From positions 4,514,501-4,578,500 of the forward strand of contig CAMRHE010000063.1 of assembly GCA_947044405.1 (NCBI GenBank): a DNA stretch of 64,000 bases, in the 5' to 3' direction. Both the position numbers and the translations under genes were made by a program. Of the stretch, positions 54,935 through 64,000 are shown piece by piece. Each line of letters opens with the position of its first letter. Within the stretch, counting starts at the first letter, position 1. The notes below the pieces were generated by a model. The model made no database searches and was not told the origin of the DNA. It saw nothing but the letters and a program-made list of their open reading frames with translations. The stretch is from Leptodactylus fallax (lineage: Eukaryota > Chordata > Amphibia > Anura > Leptodactylidae).

Positions 54935-55156
54935 TGCTAGGTTCACACTAGTGATGTGACCTCCGAACGGCACAGAACCAGACCGCTAAAACAGCGATTA
55001 CACATGGACACCAGCGGACCCCATTGACTATAATGGGGCTCGCCATTTTAAAACTGAAAGCGGCAGAGAAAAATGTCCTCTGTGCAAGACTTTTCTCTCC
55101 ACCAATTTTTGGGAGTTTCTGCGACAGTCTCCTAAAGACACATGTGAACCCAGCCT
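54935..55156. mobile_element. MITE (gctaggttcacactag type)
   Basis: The left end gctaggttcacactagtgat pairs with the right end cacatgtgaacccagcctta. The inside carries ccccattgactataatgggg, as in 17362-17582 and 60155-60340. The opposed frames at 54948-55229 (-) and 55024-55320 (+) are artefacts. Confidence 0.7.
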
Positions 55157-55157
55157 T

Positions 55158-55431
55158 AGGCCGGGTTTTACGTGGGGTTTTACAGTTACTGCAAAGTGGA
55201 TGGGATTCTAGCAAATCCCATTCACACATTGTAGAAAAATTTGCACAGTGGAAATGCTGCGATTTTGGAAATCGCAGCTTGTCAATTATACGTATGGAAA
55301 TGCTAGTGGTTTCCCTATAGGTATAATGGAAGCAGAAAGTCCACAGAGGAAACCTCTGCGGACTTTCTGTGAAAAGCGATGTGGGAAAAACTGCGATGCA
55401 TTGCTGTCATGGTACGTGGGGCCTTAGCCTT
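55158..55431. mobile_element. MITE, intact relative of the split element at 8858-9969
   Basis: From ggccgggttttacgtgggg at the left to gtacgtggggccttagcc at the right. Inner words ctgcaaagtggatgggattc, cattgtagaaaaattt, gtcaattatacgtatggaaa and taggtataatggaagcagaa are the ones found, in two blocks, at 8858-8966 and 9825-9969. It provides the reference that defines the foreign insert there. Confidence 0.75.
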
Positions 55432-55499
55432 ACTTAGTTTTTTGTTTTTTTTTTATGTATACACCTACCCTCTATCTGCGGGAAGATGGGAGGAGAGGT

Positions 55500-56055
55500 T
55501 AAAGAGATTTTTGTATCTAAGCAGGTTATCCCTTATCCACAAAGTGTGCCAGCCACACACCCTTTTTGAGTGTGACTGGCACATAAAGTGCCAATTCACG
55601 TATAAAGAGACTCCTAGTCTGGTGGATGCAGGAATATTCTCCCAGACCCAGGAGTTTTGTCAGCTCTTACGTCTGGAAGAAAAGTTGGCAAGTATGCATT
55701 AAAATGAATGGATTGGTGTGTGCGTTGCCCTACCACCGGTCCATTCAGAACATAGGACAAAGCTCCTCCTTTCTCCTGATTATTGGGGGTCTAAGGGGCA
55801 GACCCCCACGATCAGCAAGTTATCCCTTATCCTGTGAAAAAAAAACCTTTAAGCCACGCCCCTTTTCTACCCAATACATGTTTGAATTTGCCAGAAGTCT
55901 TTCCAAAAATTCAGGACTGTCCAAGCAAATTTGGGATAGTCGCAACTGTGGAAGACACAATTGTGATATTTTTGAGCATACATGGGAACACATACTAAAC
56001 AATAGCATTCATAATGTACGTAATTTAACTCTTCAGTTGCTTTTCTGCATATGAC
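55500..56055. repeat. Nested dispersed repeats
   Basis: A MITE-type arm ctaagcaggttatcccttat (about 55517) and its counterpart gcaagttatcccttatcctg (about 55815) enclose a foreign block. That block (gtgccagccacacacccttt to gaaaagttggcaagtatg, about 55547-55692) recurs in part at 44020-44125 and, by its final word, at 58467-58484. The following tail (aagccacgccccttttctac, then gggatagtcgcaactgtgg) looks like another part of the same repeat. Confidence 0.5.
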
Positions 56056-56089
56056 TGGCTTCTGTTAGTGCTGGCTTAGTGCAATATAA

Positions 56090-56340
56090 GATTATAATTA
56101 GCAATTACTGAACATGCTCCGCCACTCTGTGTTATTCCTCGGACATGCACGGGGTACACGACAGCTTTCCTCCACCGTCAGTACCAAGAGAAAACTGTAA
56201 ATGAAGAGTGCGGATGAGCCGGAGCCAATCTTAATTATAGGAGGCATTATTAGGCAGTCTAATAACCTTCTCCAAATATTACTCTGAAATTAATTGTCTC
56301 TTTGGTATGCAGAGCGGACAATGGAAAAGGTAGTTTCATC
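56090..56340. other. Unique island, possible conserved non-coding element
   Basis: This dense, repeat-free stretch includes gccaatcttaattataggag (about 56226), gcattattaggcagtctaat (about 56244), ctccaaatattactctgaaa (about 56270) and ttaattgtctctttgg (about 56291). Homeobox-type cores and low decay make it my strongest enhancer-like candidate in the window. Based on composition only. Confidence 0.35.
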
Positions 56341-56998
56341 ACTGACACCATAGAAATATAACCAACATTATTTACTGAAGGGCTAAAGGAAAATGAAGTT
56401 GAAGGGTAAGTAGATAGGGAAATAAGGTTCAAAATATTGCAGAAGAGATTATAGAAAATGCATAAATATACCAGAAGAATAATATATATGAAGACCTAGT
56501 AAGTTTCTAAACTGAGATGAGTTTCCATCTCAGGAAGAAGTTTTAGGAACGGCAAATGGGGTGCTTGCCCTGGATCCTATACCATCATGGGGATCTAGTG
56601 TGTCCCCACCCAACTTGCCTGATAACCGTTCGGTGAGCCTAATCCTAACCAGCATAGAAGAGAAGGCTTTGCTGTGTCCATAACTCACATAGATTTCAGT
56701 GGTTAGGGACATATATTCATATGCAACATACTCATCTACAATATATGCCGTAGGGGGCAGGTGCGGCCCAGGTTCCAGAAGTGAGATAGAGGCCTTCACT
56801 AAAGTTTTTGTTTAGTTTGTAGTTTGTTGTATTTCACCAAACTTATATCAGCCCAGTACTATGTAATACTACATGTCCCCTGAAGTGAAATATGTGGCCT
56901 GTTTCAGAGGCGAGACCTCCAAGATATGAGCAGAGCACCAAGAGGGGTCTTTGATTTCAGGAGGGGTTGACTGATGGAACAACCCTTTTAACGTACTG
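56341..56998. other. Unannotated stretch
   Basis: No gene is supported. The 89-codon minus frame at 56530-56799 has no domain. The segment ends in a MITE-like edge (aacaacccttttaa). Confidence 0.35.
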
Positions 56999-56999
56999 T

Positions 57000-57615
57000 G
57001 TTTCTCCGTAAATAAGACCTACCCTGAAAATAAGCCCTAGTATGATTTTTCAGGATTTTTGGAGTATGCTTGAAATATAAGCCCTAGTTACAGTTCATTA
57101 AAAATAAAGTGTCCAGGCAGCTATAGATGTAAAAAGCAAATAGAGTATGGCAGAACAGATACAGTAAACCCTTCATCAAGGAAAGCAGACACCCCCAAAA
57201 GAATCGCACCCATAAAAGAAAGCAGACACCTCCATAAGAATTGGACATTGACTGTAAGGAAGCTATCTGTACAAGATGGCACTAGTGAGATAGTTCTACT
57301 GGTAGTGCCGTACTCTCACACACAGATTGAGTAGTCCTGCTGGCATCACTCCATTGTGGCTGCCTCCGGTCACCAGGGGAGCCAACTTCTACACTTGGCT
57401 GCAGTGGAACGCTGCTGCTATGGCAAGGAGCCTTTGACAGGAGTGACACAGATCTGTGTGTGAGAGCCCATCCACCATCGGCACTTATTACTCTAATTGT
57501 TTTGGATCTAAATGGGGTCTGTTGAGTGGATTGTTGTTCATGGGAAAAAAATAAGACTCAACTCATCATTCAGAGCAAAAAATAAATTAAGATCATGTCT
57601 TATTTTCGGAGAAAC
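57000..57615. mobile_element. Non-autonomous DNA element (gtttctccgaaaataagac termini)
   Basis: The left end gtttctccgtaaataagac (57000-57018) and right end gtcttattttcggagaaac (57597-57615) match as inverted repeats at 18 of 19 positions. It is 616 bp and non-coding. These termini belong to a widespread vertebrate repeat; I cannot name its superfamily with confidence. Confidence 0.8.
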
Positions 57616-58149
57616 AAGCAACAGATTTGCAACAGAAAATTTCTGAAGAAATCCAGAGTTGATCATTTAACAACAAAAATACCCAACAACAAATTTCTAC
57701 TCACCTAACCTATGGCCTGGCGTAAAAATTACCCCTACACCAATGACATTGACATGTAGGGGTCCTTATTACAACATTCCTTTTGTTGCATCAATCAATG
57801 CCTCAATCTAGAGAAAAATGGTTTATTCCAATATGTAAATGAACACTAAGTACAATGGGGGCATCTCCAGAGTACCACAAGTCTCCGGCCCCCCGAGCAC
57901 TACTACATCCCAGCGCCAATCTGCATCACCAACCAAACTAGCCCAGATTCGGACCTTTCCCCTGTGTCTGCATCAGAAAGAGTGACAAAAGGAGCATTAA
58001 TATATTCCTCTCATCAGGTAATATTGGTATACAGCTGTACAATGGGCCCCAAGAAAAAAAAATTACTGGTGGGCCCTAGGCAGCCCCATACACAAGCTAC
58101 TGTAGCGCAAAGTACTACAAGAGTTAATGCTGGACATCTTCAGAAGTCT
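57616..58149. other. Unannotated stretch
   Basis: No gene or repeat boundary is recognised. Confidence 0.3.
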
Positions 58150-58490
58150 TGCAGAGTCCATGTCTTGGTGAGTTAGACCTGTTTTCAATGCGCTGGGTGA
58201 CCTACACAATACAAGGTTATGGCTTTAATGGTTTAGGTCTGGGAGAATGATGTGCAAAGTGAGGCCACTACTGTGCGTGAGGCCACTTTGCGTGTTGGCT
58301 ATGCCCCTTTTAGGAGCTGTGACTTGCACAATAATGATCGAGTCATTCAATTGACTGCGAGGCCAGCGGGTGCAGGAGCATTCCACAGGGCCCAAGAGAC
58401 CCACTCAATCTTCAGGGAGTCCGGAATGCCTTCCATCTTTTCTGGAGCCTCCCAAACATTTACGGAAAAGTTGGCAAGTATGTTTTAATG
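58150..58490. repeat. Dispersed repeat ending gaaaagttggcaagtatg
   Basis: The stretch includes tgaggccactttgcgtgttg, cattccacagggcccaagag and a terminal word gaaaagttggcaagtatg that is shared with about 55675-55692. The 78-codon frame is not supported. Confidence 0.45.
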
Positions 58491-58664
58491 TTATGGCTGA
58501 CTGGGGAATTTGACTGACTAGTTATGTCAGTTCCCTGCCTGTTCCCGTAATGATGTAGGCCTATTATAGTGACAGGTTTGCATTTATAAGTATTACATTA
58601 ATTTTATTCCATAATTAGAATAACTATAGATCATTTTATAGAGATTTAACCCTTTCTGATCAGT

Positions 58665-58855
58665 GTTGGGGTAAATTCACACGGCGTAATTTGGAGTTGA
58701 CTTTGAGGCAGATTCCACCTCAAAATCCGCCCCAAATTCTGGAGTGAATCTGCCTCCTATTTTTTTCTGAAAGCTGAAGCGTCTGTCTCAATCTTACTGT
58801 GGATTCCGCTGTTGATTCAACCTCAGAACCCACGGTGTGAAACTAGCGCTAATTA
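58665..58855. mobile_element. MITE (ggggtaaattcacacggcg type)
   Basis: The left end taaattcacacggcgtaatt is partly inverted at the right (ccacggtgtgaaactagc). Inside are gcagattccacctcaaaatc and a reversed gtggattccgctgttgattc. The same inner vocabulary appears at 15545-15650. Confidence 0.6.
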
Positions 58856-59395
58856 ACCCCATATTATCTGAGGCTAAAGCCACGGCAGAGAGCGCAGGCA
58901 TGGAAAGTGGAGAGGAATTATTACACAGTAAAATGTTTAAAAAACAATCTTAAGGGGGGTACATACTATAGACGTTTGTATACAGGGTTTTATATTTTTG
59001 TTTTTGCCCTTTAAGGTGATCCTTTCCCTTTACAAATTATACTTCCTTTATATATTCATTGCATATTTAATAGAAAGCCATGGAAGGTCATAGCCGTCAC
59101 GCCACATGGCTGACTTTCATTAAATGAAGTGTTAAACACATTGAGCAGCATGTTCCAATAACCATAAATGAGTACTCAAGGTTTTGTTGTAAGATGCGGT
59201 ACGAGATGTAATCATACGCCTGCCAGTAAATGAATGAAGGTGTGAGACTGAACACTGTCAGATCCATTCTGTCCACCCAAGGGAAATATCACTTAGGCAG
59301 ACACACTGGTCACTTGAGGCTGATAGAGATGTTCCTTGTATTCCTTTACACTCTATATGAAAAGACGTCTTAATATTACTACAGTGCACAATATT
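58856..59395. other. Unannotated stretch
   Basis: No gene or repeat is recognised. Confidence 0.3.
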
Positions 59396-59660
59396 GTACC
59401 GCTCAGATCTTAATCGTTCTTCTTCCTCTTCCTCCAAGAACCTTCAACATCCCCTTTTTTTTTTCTCGCTGGGTGATTTCTCTCGCTGAGTCGATTTATT
59501 GATTAGGATAATTGGTAAGAATGAACTCGCATCAGGAACTTCGTGGAGTTCGCCGGCTCCGGTCGCTCAAAAGTGTTTTGCTCTTTTAAGACATTTGAAA
59601 TTCCCATCAGACTCATTAACTGAATCTGCAAAGAGTCAGATCCAAGCTGTGTCGATACTT
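59396..59660. other. Unique island, possible conserved non-coding element
   Basis: The stretch holds a pyrimidine-rich tract, then gatttattgattaggataattgg (59492-59514), tcttttaagacatttgaaat and actcattaactgaatctgca (about 59607). Opposed frames of about 60 codons have no domain. Regulatory function is inference. Confidence 0.27.
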
Positions 59661-60154
59661 TCAGGAAAACTATGCAGAATGACAGCAAAATAGGACATGG
59701 AAAATGTACCCTCTTGTGACCCTCCTCTAATCAAGGCTGCCTGGGGATATGGTGGCTCGGAGCAGGCCCGACTAATAGGAATGCTGCTTGTAGAAGCGAA
59801 AGAGATGGATATAAAATATATGTACACTTTAGGAAGATCAGAGTATAAAATGGATTCAGGTGGGTATTGAACAAATCATTTTTGGCCAGCCAATAAATGG
59901 CTCATTAACATTTGGCTGGGCCAAACACGATGCTGATCTTCCATGGACATGGAAGACTATCGGCTGCCAGGTATCTTTGGTAACGTCTACCTTGGGGAAA
60001 CAGTCTGTCCAGTATATTTTTAGTCAGCAGAAGACCTTCCACGGCCCACCAACAAATGTTTAATATCTATGGGCCGCTTTAGGAGATGGATGCAGTTATG
60101 AACCAGTACTAGTAGCAATTTCCTAATATATTGATATTCATTGAACTGCCCCAG
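59661..60154. other. Unannotated stretch
   Basis: No gene is supported. The text near 59880-60000 (ggccagccaataaatggctc, tggacatggaagactatcgg) has an internal ggcca/tggcc repetition, possibly a decayed repeat. Confidence 0.3.
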
Positions 60155-60340
60155 TTACATTCGGTTCACACTAGCATCAGGAGGACTGGAACAATGGACA
60201 AACAGAACGGTAAAAGAGCGGACACAAACGGTGCCTCAAGGACCCCATTGACTATAATGGGTTTCATTGGGTGTCCCTTCTTTTTAACTGAAACCACTGG
60301 ACAAAAAAGTTTGATGCAGATGGGAACTCAACCTTAACAG
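60155..60340. mobile_element. MITE (cggttcacactagcatcagg type)
   Basis: The left end ttcggttcacactagcatca and right end gatgcagatgggaactcaac are weakly inverted. The central ccccattgactataatgggt is shared with 17362-17582 and 54935-55156. Confidence 0.6.
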
Positions 60341-61585
60341 CAAAAATAATCCAAAAACACAGAAGGCCAATACTGGGAATTTCAATCCACCATTCTAGTC
60401 TTAAAACAGGATCATAGAGTTGAGTTTGCGGTGAGGTTGAAAGGGATTTATTTTTCCTTATGTTTTTGCCTATTTGCACTTGAGCCATAATATAGGCATG
60501 ATCCATATGATGATGAAACAGGAAGGGGATGGTCAAGGTCAGTTATAGGTCATGCAGTGTTACCGCCCACTTGGCTAATGGACGCTAACATGCATCAGAA
60601 TTAAAAGGGCTTATATCTTTGGAATGGCTGAACAGATTTGGATGCAAAAACACGAAAATGCTCAGGGTGACAGCAATGTTCAGATGAGGTATGTCATTGG
60701 GCTTTTTAGACCTGGTCCTCTTTTACTGTAACTTTTCGAGTATATGAATTTGTACATACTTGATACGTGTTTGCCAAGCCCGGAACGAGAAGAAATTATG
60801 AATGAGTCACATTTCCTTCTTATATCCTCTACTAGTTATTTAGAGATTTTCATTATTTGGAGTTTTCAGAAAGAATTTTCTACAATCCATACTTAATCCT
60901 CCTACCTAACTCTGACTCCTTACGTAAGAATACCTTTTATCCTCTGCCTTCCTTGGAACCTGTCAACTTGGTTGACAATATAGAATTCTTAAGATCTGAT
61001 GTACTCAGAGGACATTTAATAGAGGAGTGAGGAATAATCAATGGCGTCTTGGGACGTGGATCAATATTATACAAGGGACAGCTGAATCCCTATTAGGAGC
61101 TTTAAAAGCTGCGGCTTGGAGAGGTCGAGTGGGACTTGGTTCAAGGCACCGGTAGGAATGGTAATCTCCACTGCCAGAATGAATTCATTACTTCTAGGAA
61201 CAGGATACTTATCTGTCAGCTACTTCTCGGAGACGTCCAGCAGTTTAACCGTTTACTGGTTACATTACATCTTATAAAATTATTGTTTTATTCAATATAC
61301 ATCAGTCATCCAGGCCTAATGGATAGTAATTGATATATCAGGTCATTACTTATTGATATTTTAGTTACAAAAATTTTCCCTAACATTATGTAATTATTTA
61401 CAAGAAAAGTAGGACTAAATGGCTTCTTGTAATGGTCGGGGGGCCCAAGGTCTGCCACCACTCCCTGTCTACCACACATCTATTAAAGCTGTACTTCATA
61501 GTGGCAGAAAGGGCATCGTAAAGAGGAAGTCCCATAGCAAAGAGCAAACTGGGTCCCCCATTATGGTGATGGCTTTTAGTAAGCA
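60341..61585. other. Unannotated stretch
   Basis: No supported gene. Broken plus-strand text near 61000-61130 faintly recalls a retroelement linker but is too weak to annotate. A short tgatatatcag palindrome lies near 61331. Confidence 0.3.
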
Positions 61586-63082
61586 TTAGTAATAGTAATA
61601 GTCCTTTAATAGTCCCACAATGGGGAAATTCAGTGTGTTACAGCAGCAAAGATAAGCAGATACAAATACAAATACAACATGTACAGGAATGTTCCAAGGT
61701 GAGAGGCATTACATTGATAGGAAGTAGCAGAGGAGGGGGGGATTTAACAGGCAGAGAGATATTTCAGTTCTCTGTGTGTAATGATCTCCGCTTAGGTCGG
61801 TGTTGGTTGTACAGCCTAACCGCGGTGGGGAGGAAAGACTTCCGATAGCGCTCCTTCTCACACCTAGGGTGGAGCAATCGGTCACTGACAGTACTGCTCA
61901 GCGCGATCACAGTCTCATGCATGGGATGGGAGTTATTCTTCTGCATGGAGCTCACCACGGACAGTATCCTTCTGTCACCCACCACCTGCACTGGGTCCAG
62001 TGGGCTCCCCAGGACAGAGCTGGCCCTTCTAATCAGCTTGTCAAGTTTATTTCTGTCCCTGGTTGATATACTGCTCCCCCAGCAGGCCACTCCAAAGAAA
62101 ATGGCTGATGCCACTACCGAGTTGAAGAAAGTTCTAAGAAGTGCCCCCCGGATTCCAAAGGCTCTCAGTTTCCTAAGCAGGTAGAGCCTGCTGTGGCCCT
62201 TCCTGTACAGGGCCTCCATATGATCTGCCCAGTCCAGCTTATTATTAAGGAGCAAACCCAGGTACTTATAGGTGTTCACAATCTCGATGCCCGTCCCCAG
62301 GATGTCCACTGGTTTAGGAGGGCTTCTGCCTTTGCGGAAGTCCATCACCATCTCCTTGGTCTTCCCCGCGTTAATCTTCAGGTGGTTTCGGTGGCACCAG
62401 TCCACAAAATCCTGGTTCAGTTCTCTGTACTCCCTGTCATCATCATCTGTGATGAGGCCCACTATTGCAGAGTCGTCAGAATACTTCTGTAGGTAGCAGC
62501 TGGATGAGTTGCACCTAAAATCTGCAGTGTACAGTGTGAAGAGGAAAGGGGCGAGAACCGTACCCTGAGGTGCCCCCGTATTACAGATCACGGTACCTGA
62601 CACACAGTCTTGGGCTCTCACGTATTGAGGTCGATTTGTGAGGTAGTCTAGGATCCAGTTGGAGAGGTGGTGGTCCACTCCAGCAAGGCCCAGCTTGTCC
62701 CTCAATAACCTGGGCTGTATGGTGTTAAAAGCACTGGAGAAGTCAAAGAACATTATTCTCACTGTGTTCCCTGGTTTCTCCAGGTGAGACAGAGCCCTGT
62801 GCAGAAGATGGTTGATGGCATCATCTACCCCAATGCCCGGCCGATAAGCAAACTGGAGGGGGTCCATAGCGGGGCTCACTAGAGGGCGGAGATGTGTGAG
62901 AACCAATCTCTCTAAGATCTTCATCAGGTGGGATGTCAGTGCTACAGGTCTGTAGTCGTTGAGGTCCATAGGGTGGGGTTTCTTTGGAACTGGTACCACA
63001 CAAGAAGATTTCCATAATTCAGGGACTATTTCCTGCCTCAGGCTCATATTATACATATATGTAATTATACCACACAGCTGGT
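61586..63082 (-). mobile_element. L2-like LINE, 5'-truncated copy 2
   Basis: The minus-strand element ends 3' at a short tagtaa-type tail (about 61586-61600), preceded by the complement of cctttaatagtcccacaatg as in copy 1. It is truncated at 63082, where similarity to copy 1 stops just before the conserved RT start. No target-site duplication is obvious. Length is about 1.5 kb. Confidence 0.9.
61764..63056 (-). CDS. L2-like reverse transcriptase C-terminal part, open frame
   Basis: A 430-codon frame without a stop, corresponding to residues 492-920 of copy 1. It has motif A FDFSSAFNTI, motif B GAPQGTVLAPFLF, catalytic YSDD and the full C-terminus ending HRPKRRSLHTEN. Differences from copy 1 are few, for example Cys for Ser near the start and a one-residue insertion (MQKNNSHPM against MKKKSHPM). 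The endonuclease is wholly missing, so it cannot transpose by itself. The plus-strand frames over it are antisense shadows. Confidence 0.88.
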   Translation of the reverse strand: MYNMSLRQEIVPELWKSSCVVPVPKKPHPMDLNDYRPVALTSHLMKILERLVLTHLRPLVSPAMDPLQFAYRPGIGVDDAINHLLHRALSHLEKPGNTVRIMFFDFSSAFNTIQPRLLRDKLGLAGVDHHLSNWILDYLTNRPQYVRAQDCVSGTVICNTGAPQGTVLAPFLFTLYTADFRCNSSSCYLQKYSDDSAIVGLITDDDDREYRELNQDFVDWCHRNHLKINAGKTKEMVMDFRKGRSPPKPVDILGTGIEIVNTYKYLGLLLNNKLDWADHMEALYRKGHSRLYLLRKLRAFGIRGALLRTFFNSVVASAIFFGVACWGSSISTRDRNKLDKLIRRASSVLGSPLDPVQVVGDRRILSVVSSMQKNNSHPMHETVIALSSTVSDRLLHPRCEKERYRKSFLPTAVRLYNQHRPKRRSLHTEN

Positions 63083-63224
63083 ACAGAAGGTACTTTCAAT
63101 TGTTCCCCCTATCATTGGCCTTTGGGTTGATTTCCCATCCCATTATTTGCTTACAATGCATTTCCTGTGTTCTCAATTGGTTCTTGACACCTAACACTGA
63201 TAGGAATAAAAACAACCAGGGCTG

Positions 63225-63345
63225 GGTCCAATGGCGTAACGTGACTCAGAAGATGAGGTCACATCCAGGCCTAGGAGCCTTAGAGGACCCATAAGTTCTC
63301 TCTAAATAAGAGGAGGCCGGTACTATAAATAATACATTAGAGCTC
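63225..63345. mobile_element. gggcccaggagcc-type element, left part
   Basis: Beginning caatggcgtaacgtgactca, then caggcctaggagccttagag, cataagttctctctaaata and ctataaataatacattagag, it parallels 32960-33070. It runs directly into the satellite that follows. Confidence 0.55.
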
Positions 63346-63954
63346 AGGTTCTTTCCCTCCATCTTATAACCCTATATATCACAGAGCTCAGCTTCTCTCC
63401 CTCTATCATATAACCCTATATATCACAGAGCTTAGCTTCTCTCCTCTATCATATAACCTATATATCACAGAGCTCAGCTTCCCTCCTATCATATAACCCT
63501 ATATATCACACAGCTCAGCTTCTCTTCCCTCTATAACCCTATATCAGCGCTCCGCTCTCCCCTATCATATAACCTTTATCAGAGCTCAGCTTCTCTCCTC
63601 TATCATATAACCCTATATATCACAGAGCTCAGCTTCTCTCCTCTATCATATAACCCTATATATCACAGAGCTCAGCTTCTCTCCTCTATCATATAACCCT
63701 ATATATCACAGAGCTCAGCTTCTCTCCTCTATCATATAACTTATATATCACAGAGCTCAGCTTCTCTCCTCTATCATATAACCCTATATATCACAGAGCT
63801 CAGCTTCTCTCCTCTATCATATAACCCTATATATCACAGAGCTCAGCTTCTCTTCCCTATCATATAACCCTATATATCACAGAGCTCAGCTTCTCTCCTC
63901 TATCATATAACCCTATATATCACAGAGCTCAGCTTCTCTCCTCTATCATATAAC
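63343..63954 (+). repeat. 43-bp satellite (about 15 units)
   Basis: The unit cagagctcagcttctctcct followed by ctatcatataaccctatata and tca repeats about fifteen times with few differences, except a degraded stretch near 63520-63595. It starts inside the gggcccaggagcc-type element, whose own gagctcag word is at the array start. About 46 bases of different sequence (gccgcaacccagtcgg and so on) close the window. Confidence 0.9.
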
Positions 63955-64000
63955 CTATTGCCGCAACCCAGTCGGATGAGACCGGAGGATGGGAGTAGTA

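Noticed and set aside
60880..61160. Possible L1 or Penelope-like linker (a DVDQYYT-like word and a GALKAAAWRGR-like word)
   Set aside because: The words fall in different phases and have many stops; similarity is too weak to separate from chance.
63343..63954. CRISPR-like regular repeat
   Set aside because: The 43-bp units are head to tail with no spacers, so it is a satellite.
1..64000. tRNA, rRNA, snRNA or other structured RNA genes
   Set aside because: I looked for B-box-like words and conserved rRNA words and found none convincing; a covariance-model scan would be decisive.

Overview
The window looks like about 64 kb of non-coding DNA from an anuran amphibian; a related vertebrate rich in the same repeat families is not excluded. 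This rests on established patterns: L1-clade, L2-like and Gypsy (SCAN-gag type) retroelements side by side, many palindromic TTAA-flanked MITEs, old Tc1/mariner copies and abundant G-rich minisatellites. I see no convincing exon of a host protein-coding gene, no tRNA or rRNA gene, no CRISPR array and no bacterial-type gene organisation. Every long coding frame that makes sense belongs to a transposable element.

Layout. 1-11 kb: degenerate minisatellites, several palindromic MITEs, one Tc1-like relic, and some unique-looking islands rich in TAATTA-type words that could be conserved non-coding elements. 11.3-14.1 kb: a Tc1/mariner element with long inverted repeats and a dead minus-strand transposase, invaded by a TTAA-type element (11484-12441) and by a MITE (13444-13755). 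14.1-17.1 kb: a plus-strand L1-like 3' piece, a 54-base C run and a minus-strand L1-like reverse transcriptase piece. 17.1-22.5 kb: MITEs, unique islands and a CAY-rich array with a unit of about 180 bp.

22.5-29.4 kb: the best-resolved locus. A full-length minus-strand L1-clade retrotransposon (22995-29230, 6.2 kb) is flanked by a perfect 15-bp target-site duplication. It has an intact ORF1, an ORF2 with a few lesions and a CpG-rich 5' UTR, and it sits inside an older palindromic MITE. 29.4-45.2 kb: MITEs, a possible LTR, a second inverted copy of the TTAA element family, minisatellites and a G-rich tandem array.

45.38-50.9 kb: an internally deleted Ty3/Gypsy element (5' LTR, gag with zinc knuckle, protease, RT fingers fused to a 3' LTR piece). 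Its middle is a minisatellite into which a 5'-truncated L2-like LINE with an unbroken reading frame has inserted. 51-61.5 kb: MITEs, a 66-bp minisatellite open on both strands, and unique islands. 61.6-63.1 kb: a second, very similar L2-like copy. 63.3-63.95 kb: a 43-bp satellite running almost to the window edge.

No undescribed cellular system is visible. The notable content is the layered insertion history, two young LINE lineages, chimeric junctions, tandem arrays that arose from or inside mobile elements, and a few islands that may be regulatory. All family assignments come from reading motifs by eye; no database search or alignment program was run.
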